This document shows positions 46,802 through 55,191 of a stretch of 64,000 nucleotides of DNA, piece by piece. Location of the stretch: NCBI GenBank assembly GCA_002478865.1, contig DLJZ01000006.1, positions 62,001 to 126,000 on the forward strand, read 5' to 3'. Position 1 is the first letter of the stretch. Each line of letters opens with the position of its first letter. The DNA comes from Hungatella sp. UBA7603 (GTDB taxonomy: Bacteria; Bacillota; Clostridia; Lachnospirales; Lachnospiraceae). The translations under genes were made by a program, and so were the position numbers. Below the pieces are notes generated by a model, which saw nothing but the letters and a program-made list of their open reading frames with translations, was not told the origin of the DNA and made no database searches.

Positions 46802-47623
46802 TTACATGTTGCCCACTAATTTGTCTTTTAATATCGCCACACACTCTCTTACGCAAAAGTGTACAAATAAAACCGGATCAGATTTGCAGGATATGCCATA
46901 GATATCTGGTATTCCCCACTTTTTAGCAATTTGCTGGGCGCGAAACACATGAAAATCACTGGTAAGTACACCAATCTTAATGGGTTTATCCGAAACCTCT
47001 TCATAAGTTCCCGGGTCCATCATGATGGGACTCTCCTGGCTTTCTACTTTCTTTCTCTCCTGATCCTCTTCGATTGCCACTCGGCTATATGCAATATTCT
47101 CAACCGTACTATAAGATCGAGCCTCTAAAATCAACTGAGTTTCCTTCACGCCGTTAAAGACTAAGTAGTCTCTCATGGCTTCGGCCTCACTAACTGGCTC
47201 ATCTTCTCCTTTTGCTCCTGAAAGAACCAATATGGTTCCCGGGTTTTCATCCAAATAATCAATGGCCTTATCCAAACGATTTTTTAAGGATTTGCTGATT
47301 CCATCTTCTTTTACCCTGGCTCCCAGGACAATTACATAATCAATCTTTGACGTATCCCGGACAGCAACTCCGGTAAAAACCAATATCTCCACGATGGTAA
47401 ATACCAAGATACCTGTACAACATATAGTGACAACAGATACTGGAATCCATAAGGGTACCTTGTCCTTTTGCTTTAAATAAGCATCCCAGCCCACACCAAA
47501 TAAAACACAACAAGCAGCCAACAAAAGCCAGATAAGGGAAAAGGAAGTAGACAGTCCCGAATAAGCAACGATTATGACATAATAGATTACACATAAAACA
47601 GCGATCAGCCATAAGATCCACAT
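46802..47623 (-). CDS. YdcF-like DUF218 membrane protein
   Basis: 273 residues from ATG 47623, ten bases after GGAGG; a TTG at 47632 is too near that site. Three or four N-terminal membrane helices (about 1-95) precede a DUF218 domain with YVIVLGARVKEDGISKSLKNRLDKAI, LVLSGAKGEDEPVSEAEAM and LTSDFHVFRAQQIAKKWG. DUF218 proteins such as SanA and YdcF are linked to envelope and vancomycin-barrier functions, but no reaction is established. Confidence 0.85.
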   Translation of the reverse strand: MWILWLIAVLCVIYYVIIVAYSGLSTSFSLIWLLLAACCVLFGVGWDAYLKQKDKVPLWIPVSVVTICCTGILVFTIVEILVFTGVAVRDTSKIDYVIVLGARVKEDGISKSLKNRLDKAIDYLDENPGTILVLSGAKGEDEPVSEAEAMRDYLVFNGVKETQLILEARSYSTVENIAYSRVAIEEDQERKKVESQESPIMMDPGTYEEVSDKPIKIGVLTSDFHVFRAQQIAKKWGIPDIYGISCKSDPVLFVHFCVRECVAILKDKLVGNM

Positions 47624-47744
47624 GATAGGCAAGCCTCCGTTCTGTTTCCTCTAAATACAGGTAATTTCTGGGTACAATTCTTTTATAGCATACCACAATA
47701 TGGCCATTTCTACAACTGCCACCCATGATACCTAGTTTTATAAA

Positions 47745-47790
47745 GAAAAACGTGCAGAGCATACGGATTTCCGTCATACTCTGCACACTC
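47745..47790 (-). terminator. terminator after the U32 peptidase gene
   Basis: GTGCAGAG (47752-47759) pairs with CTCTGCAC (47780-47787), with ACGGA/TCCGT inside; on the minus strand GTTTTTCTTT follows. Confidence 0.85.
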
Positions 47791-47801
47791 CTATTTACAA
47801 T

Positions 47802-49031
47802 TTAAGACATCTCACTTCGCCTTATAATATCGTAAGGTTCCATAACTTCACCAAGATCAATAAAAAGAATTTGTCTGGAATGAGGTGCACTCTCCTGAGG
47901 AACTCCCTCTTCATTGTAAATTCCCTTTACAACTACATCCAGGTTGCGTCCATCTGGCTTCATGACCTCAATGGTCTCACCCACTGAAAACTTATTCTTT
48001 TGCTCAATCCTTGCATATCCTCTCTCATCCACCGCTTCCACAGTACCAAGATAGGTATAATTCTTTATATAAGTATTGTTCTCATAAATCTGAGTGGTTG
48101 AATCTGCCTTACCAAAATAAAAACCTGTGGTAAATTCCCGGTAAGTACATTTTCCAATTTCAGAACGATACCAATCCAGATTGGCCTCATAGATCTTTGG
48201 ATCTTTCTGGTAATCATCGATTGCTTTCCGGTAAGTTCTAGTCACCGTCGCTGCATAAAGTGCAGTTTTCATACGTCCTTCAATCTTAAAGCTATCAATC
48301 CCTGCATCCATCATCTCAGGAATATATTCGATCATGCACAGATCCTTGGAGTTAAAGATATAAGTTCCACGCTCATTTTCAAATACAGGCATATATTCTC
48401 CTGGTCGTTGTTCCTCTACGATGGAATATTTCCAACGACAAGGGTGAGAACAGGCTCCCTGATTTGCATCTCTTCCAGTCATATAGTTGCTAAGTAAGCA
48501 GCGACCAGAATAAGACATACACATAGCACCATGGATAAAACTTTCAATCTCTAAGTCTTCTGGAATCTTGCTTCGGATCTCTTTAATCTCTGCAAGAGAA
48601 AGTTCTCTGGCCGTTACAACACGCTTAGCACCAAGCTGTTGCCAGAATAAAAAGGTACCATAATTCGTATTATTAGCCTGGGTGCTGATGTGAATCTCCA
48701 TATCAGGAATGATGCGTTTTGCTATGGCAAATACACCTGGATCTGAAATAATCAAAGCATCTGGCTGTATTTCCTTTAATTCCTGAAAATATTCCTCAAC
48801 TCCCGTAAGATCATCGTTATGAGCCAGAATATTCGCTGTAATATATACTTTGACTCCATGTTCGTGGGCAAAGGCAATTCCCTGCCTTATCTCATCTTGT
48901 GTAAAATTTTTCGCCTTGGCACGAAGTCCGAAGGCTTCTCCTCCCAGATAAACAGCGTCCGCACCGTAAATAACTGCGGTCTTTAATGTCTCTAAGCTGC
49001 CTGCCGGGATTAAAAGTTCCGTCTTTCTCAT
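47802..49031 (-). CDS. trhP: U32-family protein, probable tRNA hydroxylation factor TrhP
   Basis: 409 residues of the U32 family: LLIPAGSLETLKTAVIYGADAVYLGG at the N-terminus, the signature ESFIHGAMCMSYSGRCLLSNYMTGRDANQGACSHPCRWKY (about 168-205) with conserved cysteines, and SFKIEGRMKT. The family was first called peptidase; YegQ/YrrO members are now known as TrhP, which makes 5-hydroxyuridine at tRNA position 34. The methyltransferase gene upstream (TrmR-like) would then methylate this base. This order matches Bacillus yrrM-yrrN-yrrO. Confidence 0.88.
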   Translation of the reverse strand: MRKTELLIPAGSLETLKTAVIYGADAVYLGGEAFGLRAKAKNFTQDEIRQGIAFAHEHGVKVYITANILAHNDDLTGVEEYFQELKEIQPDALIISDPGVFAIAKRIIPDMEIHISTQANNTNYGTFLFWQQLGAKRVVTARELSLAEIKEIRSKIPEDLEIESFIHGAMCMSYSGRCLLSNYMTGRDANQGACSHPCRWKYSIVEEQRPGEYMPVFENERGTYIFNSKDLCMIEYIPEMMDAGIDSFKIEGRMKTALYAATVTRTYRKAIDDYQKDPKIYEANLDWYRSEIGKCTYREFTTGFYFGKADSTTQIYENNTYIKNYTYLGTVEAVDERGYARIEQKNKFSVGETIEVMKPDGRNLDVVVKGIYNEEGVPQESAPHSRQILFIDLGEVMEPYDIIRRSEMS

Positions 49032-49052
49032 GAAGTTCCTTTCTTTGGTTCT

Positions 49053-49694
49053 TTATATTCGAATGCTGACGGTCATACCGTCACCGATAGGTACTATGGT
49101 AGTCATTAGTTTGTCTGAATGCTTTAACTCGTAGAGATATTCCCGCATCCGCCCATGAATGGTGCGATTGCGACGCTCTACCGCATATCTGGACTCTATA
49201 ATATCTCCATCTTGAAGCACATTGTCTGATATGAGCATACCGCCAACTCTCATCACTTTAAGAATTTGGGGCAGCCAGGCTAAATATTGTCCCTTGGCTG
49301 CATCCATAAAGACAAGGTCAAAGGGGCCTGTAAGCCCCTTTAATATCTCCCCTGCATCTCCCTCTAATAAGGTGATGCAATCTGTTTTGCCTGCCTTTTC
49401 AAAATTCTGACTGGCTATGGGGATCCTTTTTTCATATTTTTCAATGGTTGTTATCTGACAGTCTGGACCCATTATTTCTGCCATCAAAAGGGTGGAATAG
49501 CCAACAGCCGTCCCCACCTCTAAAATGGCTTTTGGTTTCATGGCCGCTGTCATGGTCTTTAAAAATGCTGCGGTTTCTTCTCTTATGACAGGAACACCGT
49601 TCTCTCTTGCCTCTTTCCCAATCTCATAAATGAGTGGACTCTCTTGCGGTTCAAGAGACTTGATATATTCTGTAATTCGGTCATTTACTATCAT
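49053..49694 (-). CDS. trmR: tRNA 5-hydroxyuridine methyltransferase (COMT-like)
   Basis: 213 residues from ATG 49694, which follows AAGGAAGG and overlaps the upstream gene by 14 bases. SAM-dependent O-methyltransferase fold of the catechol-OMT type: ILEVGTAVGYSTLLMA (motif I), TTIEKYEKRIPIA, FDLVFMDAAKGQY and GMLISDNVLQDGDI. By homology and synteny with Bacillus YrrM it is probably TrmR, making 5-methoxyuridine in tRNA together with the U32 protein. A small-molecule methyltransferase is the alternative. Confidence 0.85.
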   Translation of the reverse strand: MIVNDRITEYIKSLEPQESPLIYEIGKEARENGVPVIREETAAFLKTMTAAMKPKAILEVGTAVGYSTLLMAEIMGPDCQITTIEKYEKRIPIASQNFEKAGKTDCITLLEGDAGEILKGLTGPFDLVFMDAAKGQYLAWLPQILKVMRVGGMLISDNVLQDGDIIESRYAVERRNRTIHGRMREYLYELKHSDKLMTTIVPIGDGMTVSIRI

Positions 49695-50085
49695 CTTTGC
49701 CTTCCTTTTTCTCTGTATTCTCATTCATCATCTGAAGGATATCCCTAGAGGTCATGGAAGTATTTAAGGTATAGCTTCCCGGATTTGCCTTATAGTTAAA
49801 AAACTCAGCCTGTATCATCAAGGAGTAAGGACTGGCAATCAGACCTTTCTCCTTTAAAAGCTTTGCTACGCTTGCGATAGACGTTCCCTTTTTCACTGTG
49901 ATATCAATATCCCGTCCAGGCTTTTCCTCCATCGCTGACGCATAAAAAATTTCATGGCCGAATTCATAACCCTTTGTGACTCCTTCATAAAGAAGAAGGA
50001 CAATAAGAGCCAGAAGGATAAGCCTTATGGATATGGCAATAACCGCTCCTGTTACTTTATTGATCTCTTTCGTTGTTCGGCTCAT
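49681..50085 (-). CDS. short MltG-like membrane protein without catalytic domain
   Basis: 134 residues against about 340-380 for MltG. One membrane helix (about 17-37) is followed by a LysM-like YceG subdomain (IDITVKKGTSIASVAKLLKEKGLIASPYSLMIQAEF) and YKANPGSYTLNTSMTSRDILQMM, then a charged tail KKEGKDDSK. The glycan-cutting domain that follows in full MltG is absent. The gene holds the place of yrrL (mltG) in the Bacillus-like order before trmR. It may regulate wall synthesis or be a relic; no frameshifted remainder is seen downstream. Confidence 0.78.
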   Translation of the reverse strand: MSRTTKEINKVTGAVIAISIRLILLALIVLLLYEGVTKGYEFGHEIFYASAMEEKPGRDIDITVKKGTSIASVAKLLKEKGLIASPYSLMIQAEFFNYKANPGSYTLNTSMTSRDILQMMNENTEKKEGKDDSK

Positions 50086-50133
50086 AAATTTCCATTCCTC
50101 TCTTGTTAAAGGTACGGTTATTTCAGCTTATGA

Positions 50134-51801
50134 TTATACTTCCATGATAATTGGAAGAATCATTGGATTACGTTTCATTCTCTTCCAAAGGAAATCACTT
50201 AAGCTGTCCCTGATAATGTTCTTGATTTTACCCCAGTCATTGATTTTACGATCCAGGCAATCTTGAACTGCGTCATTGACAATCCTTCTGGCTTCTTCCA
50301 TCAGATCCTCAGATTCTCGTACATATACAAAACCACGAGATACAATGTCTGGTCCAGCTAAAAGCTGGTTAGAGAACTTCTCCAGAGTAAGAACCACTAC
50401 GATGATTCCGTTCTGTGCAAGATTTTGTCTATCTCTTAATACGATATTTCCTACATCACCGACACCAAGGCCATCCACTAAAATAGCGCCTGACTGTACA
50501 TGATCCACAATCTTACAAGATTCCTGGCATAATTCTACCACGTCACCAGAAGACATCATGATGATATTTTCCTTTGGCATTCCCATGGACTGAACCAGAT
50601 TTCTCTGAGCCATCAGATGACGGAACTCACCGTGAACTGGAATGGAATATTTGGGGCGAACCAGTGCATACATCAGCTTTATTTCTTCCTGACACGCATG
50701 TCCTGATACATGGGTATCATCAGTAATTACCTCAGCTCCCTTCATGGAAAGCTCATTGACTACCTTGGAGACAGCCTTCTCATTGCCCGGGATTGGGTTA
50801 GAGCTTAATATAATAACATCGTTTGGCTTAATGGAAACCTTTTTATGGGTGCTGCCTGCCATTCGGGAAAGAGCTGCCATGGATTCTCCCTGGCTTCCTG
50901 TGGTAATAAGAACAGTCTGCTCGTCTGGGTAATTCTTTAGCTGGTCTATATCTATTAAAGTCCCCTCTGGGATACTGATATAGCCAAGCTCACTTGCAGT
51001 GCCGATTACATTTACCATGCTTCGTCCTTCGACAACTACCTTACGCCCGTATTTGGCCGCGGAATTAATGGCCTGCTGCACGCGGTCCACATTCGATGCA
51101 AAGGTAGCCACGATAATACGATTGTTCTTATGATCAGAAAATATATTATCAAAAGTCTTTCCTACCGTCTTTTCAGAAGCCGTAAATCCTGGTCTCATCG
51201 CATTGGTGCTATCGCATAAAAGTGCTAGCACTCCCTTTTTCCCAAGTTCTGCGAAGCGCTCAAGATCTGCAATCTCTCCAAATACAGGAGTATAATCGAT
51301 TTTAAAATCTCCTGTGTGTAAAATAACTCCAGCTGGGGAGAAAATAGCAAGAGAAGAAGCATCAGCGATACTGTGATTTGTCTTGATAAATTCAATACGG
51401 AAGCAGCCAAGGTTAATGGACTGTCCGTGTTTGATTACTTTTCTCTTTGTGTTCTTTAAAAGATTATGCTCTTTTAATTTGTTGTCAATAAGTCCAATGG
51501 TCAGTTTGGTTCCGTAAACTGGTACATTGATCTCCTTTAAAATGTAAGGAAGGGCACCGATATGATCCTCATGTCCATGGGTGATGACAAACCCCTTCAC
51601 CTTTTCAATATTCTGCTTCAAATAAGAAACGTCTGGTATTACCAAGTCGATTCCAAGCATGTCATCGGTTGGGAATGCCAATCCGCAGTCTACGACGATG
51701 ATACTGTCTTCGCATTCAAACGCAGTGATATTCATACCGATTTGTTCCATTCCGCCTAAGGGAATAATTTTAACTTTCGCGTTGCTGTCTTGTTTCTTCA
51801 A
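50134..51801 (-). CDS. rnj: ribonuclease J
   Basis: 555 residues. Metallo-beta-lactamase fold with the zinc motif THGHEDHIGALPY (about 74-86), HTGDFKID, the beta-CASP insert, and VHGEFRHLMAQ; C-terminal domain present. RNase J is a 5' exonuclease and endonuclease of mRNA turnover and rRNA processing. Its gene is inserted between the DUF1292 and MltG-like genes relative to the Bacillus order and has its own upstream region of about 315 bp. Confidence 0.95.
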   Translation of the reverse strand: MKKQDSNAKVKIIPLGGMEQIGMNITAFECEDSIIVVDCGLAFPTDDMLGIDLVIPDVSYLKQNIEKVKGFVITHGHEDHIGALPYILKEINVPVYGTKLTIGLIDNKLKEHNLLKNTKRKVIKHGQSINLGCFRIEFIKTNHSIADASSLAIFSPAGVILHTGDFKIDYTPVFGEIADLERFAELGKKGVLALLCDSTNAMRPGFTASEKTVGKTFDNIFSDHKNNRIIVATFASNVDRVQQAINSAAKYGRKVVVEGRSMVNVIGTASELGYISIPEGTLIDIDQLKNYPDEQTVLITTGSQGESMAALSRMAGSTHKKVSIKPNDVIILSSNPIPGNEKAVSKVVNELSMKGAEVITDDTHVSGHACQEEIKLMYALVRPKYSIPVHGEFRHLMAQRNLVQSMGMPKENIIMMSSGDVVELCQESCKIVDHVQSGAILVDGLGVGDVGNIVLRDRQNLAQNGIIVVVLTLEKFSNQLLAGPDIVSRGFVYVRESEDLMEEARRIVNDAVQDCLDRKINDWGKIKNIIRDSLSDFLWKRMKRNPMILPIIMEV

Positions 51802-52116
51802 TCTTTTACCTCCATTTTATCATTTTCCGTTCTATTCTTTTTCACTTTTCCACCGTAATACCTTAGGACCTGCCCAAGTGTATCCAAAAAGCCACTTATA
51901 AAAGAAAATACGTTTTCGTACCGGCTTCATATCCTATCATGATGACGTCAGGATTCACAATTTAAGCCCCCATTTACAGCGGGCACCTCCATTGTAACAC
52001 TCACTTTGTCATTGACTACAAAAATCATCACAAACAAATCTCCGGACACTTTAGACTGACCTGATCATAGATCTCCCCTGTCAGTAGATGTGCTCCGGGA
52101 TGCTATCTGCTCACCA
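51802..52116. other. intergenic region upstream of RNase J
   Basis: No gene seen. On the minus strand an extended -10 (TGTTACAAT, 51999-51991) could be the rnj promoter, which would give a leader of about 180 nt. RNase genes often control their own mRNA through the leader, but no specific structure was recognised. Confidence 0.35.
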
Positions 52117-52398
52117 TCATTTTTCGATATTTACATCCGCTCCGTCAAGCAGTTCGGAAAATATTTTAAATAAATAATCTATCTCGTTATCATCTTCCAC
52201 AAATTCATACAAAGCCTCAGATTCTTCCAGCTCTGACAAATCTTTTAAGATGTAACATTCACCTTCTTCATCATCATCTGCCGCATCAGTAACTAACAGA
52301 TAATTCATATTACTAATTCTGGTTTCTTCCAGAACGTAAAAATCAACACAATCCCCTTCTTCTGTTGTCAGGGTAATTTTCTTTTCTTCGTTATTCAT
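52117..52398 (-). CDS. DUF1292 family protein
   Basis: 93 residues, very acidic, with the family pattern [32 protein letters not shown] and [10 protein letters not shown] (YrzB type). Function unknown. It overlaps ruvX by four bases and keeps the ireB-ruvX-DUF1292 order widespread in Firmicutes. Confidence 0.88.
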   Translation of the reverse strand: MNNEEKKITLTTEEGDCVDFYVLEETRISNMNYLLVTDAADDDEEGECYILKDLSELEESEALYEFVEDDNEIDYLFKIFSELLDGADVNIEK

Positions 52399-52829
52399 TC
52401 TTTATCTCCTGTTGTTAAGCTATCCAGATAACCTTGTAATATTAGTCCTGCCGCCACTTTATCTATGACAGCCTTTCTATTTTCCCGTCTTACGCCGCTT
52501 TCTATTAAGATGCGCTCTGATGCTAGGGTAGTTAATCTTTCATCCCATAAGATGACAGGAAGCCCGGTCCGTCTTTTTAACATTTCCATAAATTCTTCTG
52601 TCTTTAAAGCACGGTCACCTATTGTATTGTTCATATTCTTAGGATAACCCAAAACTATGGTTTCAATCTCAAATTCCCGAATCAATTCTTCGATCCGGGC
52701 ACAGGTTTTTCGTAATTTGTTTTCGTCTTCTCTTGTAATGGTCTCCACGCCCTGGGCTGTTATGCCAAGGAGGTCAGAAACTGCAACTCCTACAGTTTTA
52801 GAACCAAAATCCAGTCCCATGATTCTCAT
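52395..52829 (-). CDS. ruvX: RuvX/YqgF Holliday-junction resolvase-like nuclease
   Basis: 144 residues with an RNase H-like fold: [16 protein letters not shown] (catalytic Asp in GLDFG), [22 protein letters not shown] and [14 protein letters not shown]. Members take part in pre-16S rRNA 5'-end maturation and are proposed Holliday-junction resolvases. Sits between ireB and the DUF1292 gene. Confidence 0.93.
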   Translation of the reverse strand: MRIMGLDFGSKTVGVAVSDLLGITAQGVETITREDENKLRKTCARIEELIREFEIETIVLGYPKNMNNTIGDRALKTEEFMEMLKRRTGLPVILWDERLTTLASERILIESGVRRENRKAVIDKVAAGLILQGYLDSLTTGDKE

Positions 52830-52955
52830 ATTTTTTTCTCCACGTCAAATTTATGCAACAAAACAAAGCTGGTGCTCAGCCAACTATATAAACAAACTGC
52901 CAGACTCCGCCTCTTTCACTTCATCTGACAGCTAGACTTAAGATTATCCACGTCG

Positions 52956-53216
52956 TTACTTCAACATCGTATCAATATATACCCGCATCAATTCCTCCAG
53001 AATCTCATCACGTTCTACTTTCATGATTAGACTTCTGGCGTTCTTATGGCTGGTAATATAAGTAGGATCTCCTGACATAATGTAACCCACGATCTGGTTG
53101 ACCGGATTATAGCCCTTCTCTGTGAGGGCAATATAAACCTGTTCCAGTACCTGGCTTACGTTCATTTTATTTTCCTGCACTGCTTTGAAAAATTGTGTGT
53201 TATGAATATCGCCCAT
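52956..53216 (-). CDS. ireB: IreB-family regulatory phosphoprotein (DUF965)
   Basis: 86 residues from ATG 53216; a GTG at 53225 lies too close to the AAAGGA site. Family sequence is clear: VSQVLEQVYIALTEKGYNPVNQIVGYIMSGDPTYITSHKNARSLIMKVERDEILEELMRVY covers residues about 20-80. In Enterococcus IreB is a substrate of the kinase IreK and affects cephalosporin resistance. Thr residues near the N-terminus of that protein are replaced here by HNTQFF. Precedes ruvX. Confidence 0.92.
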   Translation of the reverse strand: MGDIHNTQFFKAVQENKMNVSQVLEQVYIALTEKGYNPVNQIVGYIMSGDPTYITSHKNARSLIMKVERDEILEELMRVYIDTMLK

Positions 53217-53283
53217 GTTTCTCACGTCCTTTAACTGTTCTCTTATATTCTAAACCATAATTATAGTTTCGGCAAGATAAAAA

Positions 53284-54615
53284 TTATATTTGTCCCATAA
53301 TATTTAATAATGCCACTTCATCCGTAAGCATTTCTGTCAGTGTTCCTACAAGTATTTTGCCCTTTAAGCCTTCTTCATAAGGTACGGCTACCTTTACATA
53401 TTCCCTTGTATGACCAATCATATATTGGATTCCATTGATTTCATAAGATTCTTCTATTAGAACCTCTGCTTTACTTCCTAAATAAGACTTTCGATAAGCT
53501 AGAGACATCTCTTTTTCCAGTGTAAGAAGCTCGCTGCTTCTCTCTGATTTTATAAATTCCTGTACCTGATCTGTCATCTCGGCTGCTTTGGTTCCGTTTC
53601 TCTTGGAATACTTAAATACGTGCATCTCATAAAAACGAACTTTTTCAAGGTATTCCTTAGTCATTACAAATTCTTCTTTTGTTTCTCCCGGAAAGCCCAC
53701 AATTACATCGGTAGTAATGGCAGGGTTTGGAAATGCCTTTCTTAGAATGTTACAGCAGTTATAAAATTCTTCCGCAGAGTAATGACGATTCATACGTTTT
53801 AATGTGGTATCACAACCACTTTGCAGGGATAGATGGAAGTGAGGGCATATCTTAGTCAGTTTTGATAAAGAGATTGCAAACTCCTCTGTTACGATTCTTG
53901 GTTCCAGAGAACCTAACCGGATTCTCTTTAGTCCTTCCACCTCATGAATTTTAATAATCAAGTCCAAAAGAGTGATTCTTTCTTCTGCCGGGAAATCTTT
54001 CCCGTAGGAGCTTAGATGAATTCCTGTCAGCACTACCTCTTGAAAACCAGTAGCGGTCAGGCGCTTGATCTCTTCTACTACTTCCTCTGCCTTTCGGCTT
54101 CGCACTTGTCCCCTGGTATAAGGAATGATACAGTAGCTGCAAAACTGATTGCATCCATCTTGAATTTTAATAAAAGCTCTCGTATGATCAGCGATTTTAT
54201 CAATAGAAAGACTTTCATATTCTCTTGTACCACGAATATCAATAACAGTCTCCTCTACTACATTTTCTCGGTCTGAAAAATAATCATCAAGAATGGTAAC
54301 CAGCTCCGTCTTTTTATTATTGCCAACAATCAGGTCAACGGCTTCATCTTTTTTTAATTCTTCTCCTGCTGCCTGAACATAACATCCGGCGGCAACCACC
54401 ACTGCGCCCGGGTTCATTTTTTTGGCCCGGTGAAGCATTTGCCTGGATTTTTTGTCCGCAATGTTGGTGACAGAACATGTATTTATTATATAAACATCAG
54501 CCTCTTCTGTAAATGGGACAATTTCATATCCAGCATTCTCCAGAAGCTGCTGCATGGCCTCTGTTTCGTATGAATTAACCTTACAACCAAGGTTATGCAG
54601 GGCTGCCTTTCTCAT
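53284..54615 (-). CDS. mtaB: tRNA (t6A37) methylthiotransferase MtaB
   Basis: 443 residues. N-terminal UPF0004 domain with three cluster cysteines (LGCKVNSYE, NTCSVTNIADKKSRQ, AAGCYVQ), radical-SAM motif CNQFCSYCIIPYTRG and a C-terminal TRAM domain. It adds a methylthio group to t6A at tRNA position 37 using two 4Fe-4S clusters. In Bacillus mtaB follows rsmE directly; here iscS, thiI and an opposite-strand HPr-like gene lie between. Confidence 0.95.
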   Translation of the reverse strand: MRKAALHNLGCKVNSYETEAMQQLLENAGYEIVPFTEEADVYIINTCSVTNIADKKSRQMLHRAKKMNPGAVVVAAGCYVQAAGEELKKDEAVDLIVGNNKKTELVTILDDYFSDRENVVEETVIDIRGTREYESLSIDKIADHTRAFIKIQDGCNQFCSYCIIPYTRGQVRSRKAEEVVEEIKRLTATGFQEVVLTGIHLSSYGKDFPAEERITLLDLIIKIHEVEGLKRIRLGSLEPRIVTEEFAISLSKLTKICPHFHLSLQSGCDTTLKRMNRHYSAEEFYNCCNILRKAFPNPAITTDVIVGFPGETKEEFVMTKEYLEKVRFYEMHVFKYSKRNGTKAAEMTDQVQEFIKSERSSELLTLEKEMSLAYRKSYLGSKAEVLIEESYEINGIQYMIGHTREYVKVAVPYEEGLKGKILVGTLTEMLTDEVALLNIMGQI

Positions 54616-54675
54616 TTTATTTTCTCCTATCTAAATTATCCTTTTATTATGATTTTATTTCATCTAAAATTACCA

Positions 54676-54704
54676 TTGACTTTTACATAATATGCCAGTA
54701 GTAT
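54676..54704 (+). promoter_or_regulatory. promoter of the HPr-like gene
   Basis: TTGACT at 54676-54681, 17-bp spacer, TAGTAT at 54699-54704. The start codon at 54765 follows AAGGAGG (54751-54757). Confidence 0.6.
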
Positions 54705-54764
54705 GTAAGGGAAAAGGGGACGATCCCCAATATAAATTAAGAGCACACTAAAGGAGGTTTTCTC

Positions 54765-54998
54765 ATGAAAACAGTTCGTATATCTTTAAATTCTATCGAT
54801 AAAGTAAAATCTTTCGTAAATGATTTAACAAAATTTGACACAGATTTTGATCTCGTTTCTGGCAGATATGTGATCGACGCTAAATCCATTATGGGTATTT
54901 TTAGCCTGGATTTATCCAAACCAATCGATTTAAACATTCATTCCGAAAGCGATGTCGAAGAAATCTTAAACATTTTAGCTCCATACATCGTAGATTAA
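54765..54998 (+). CDS. HPr-like protein lacking the phosphorylatable histidine
   Basis: 77 residues aligning with HPr over its length. The regulatory serine region KSIMGIFSL (Ser41) matches the Ser46 region of HPr, but the catalytic HARPA segment is replaced by SIDKVKSF, so it cannot carry phosphate from enzyme I. It may be a regulatory HPr relative (compare Crh of Bacillus, which also lacks His15 but keeps Ser46). It is the only plus-strand gene in the right third, with its own promoter and terminator. True function is untested. Confidence 0.82.
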   Translation: MKTVRISLNSIDKVKSFVNDLTKFDTDFDLVSGRYVIDAKSIMGIFSLDLSKPIDLNIHSESDVEEILNILAPYIVD

Positions 54999-55017
54999 AA
55001 AAATCAGTTTTAAAATA

Positions 55018-55049
55018 GGGCCCGGCCATTGATGCCGGACCCCTTTTTT
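55018..55049 (+). terminator. terminator of the HPr-like gene
   Basis: GGG-C-CCGGC (55018-55026) pairs with GCCGG-A-CCC (55034-55042), followed by TTTTTT. Confidence 0.85.
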
Positions 55050-55091
55050 ATTTTATAGGGGAGTTCATAGAACTCCCCTATAAAATAAAAA
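55045..55091. repeat. perfect 22-bp-arm palindrome
   Basis: Two 22-bp arms (55045-55066 and 55070-55091) are exact reverse complements around the loop ATA. The core reads ATAGGGGAGTTC and GAACTCCCCTAT, the outer parts are A/T only. Its left arm shares the T tract of the preceding terminator. Confidence 0.9.
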
Positions 55092-55129
55092 GTATTCCTG
55101 CCGGATGCACATGACGCTTAAAAGGAAGA

Positions 55130-55183
55130 TGTCACTAAAGTGACAGCGCGTCAGCGCCAGAGTCTGACAAGTCAGACTTTTTC
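55130..55183. repeat. string of short perfect hairpins downstream of thiI
   Basis: TGTCACT-AA-AGTGACA (55130-55145), GCGC-GTCA-GCGC (55146-55157) and AGTCTGAC-AA-GTCAGACT (55161-55178) stand side by side; the last is followed by TTTTTC on the plus strand. Together with the palindrome at 55045-55091 they fill the gap between two converging genes. Confidence 0.85.
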
Positions 55184-55191
55184 TTGTTTCT

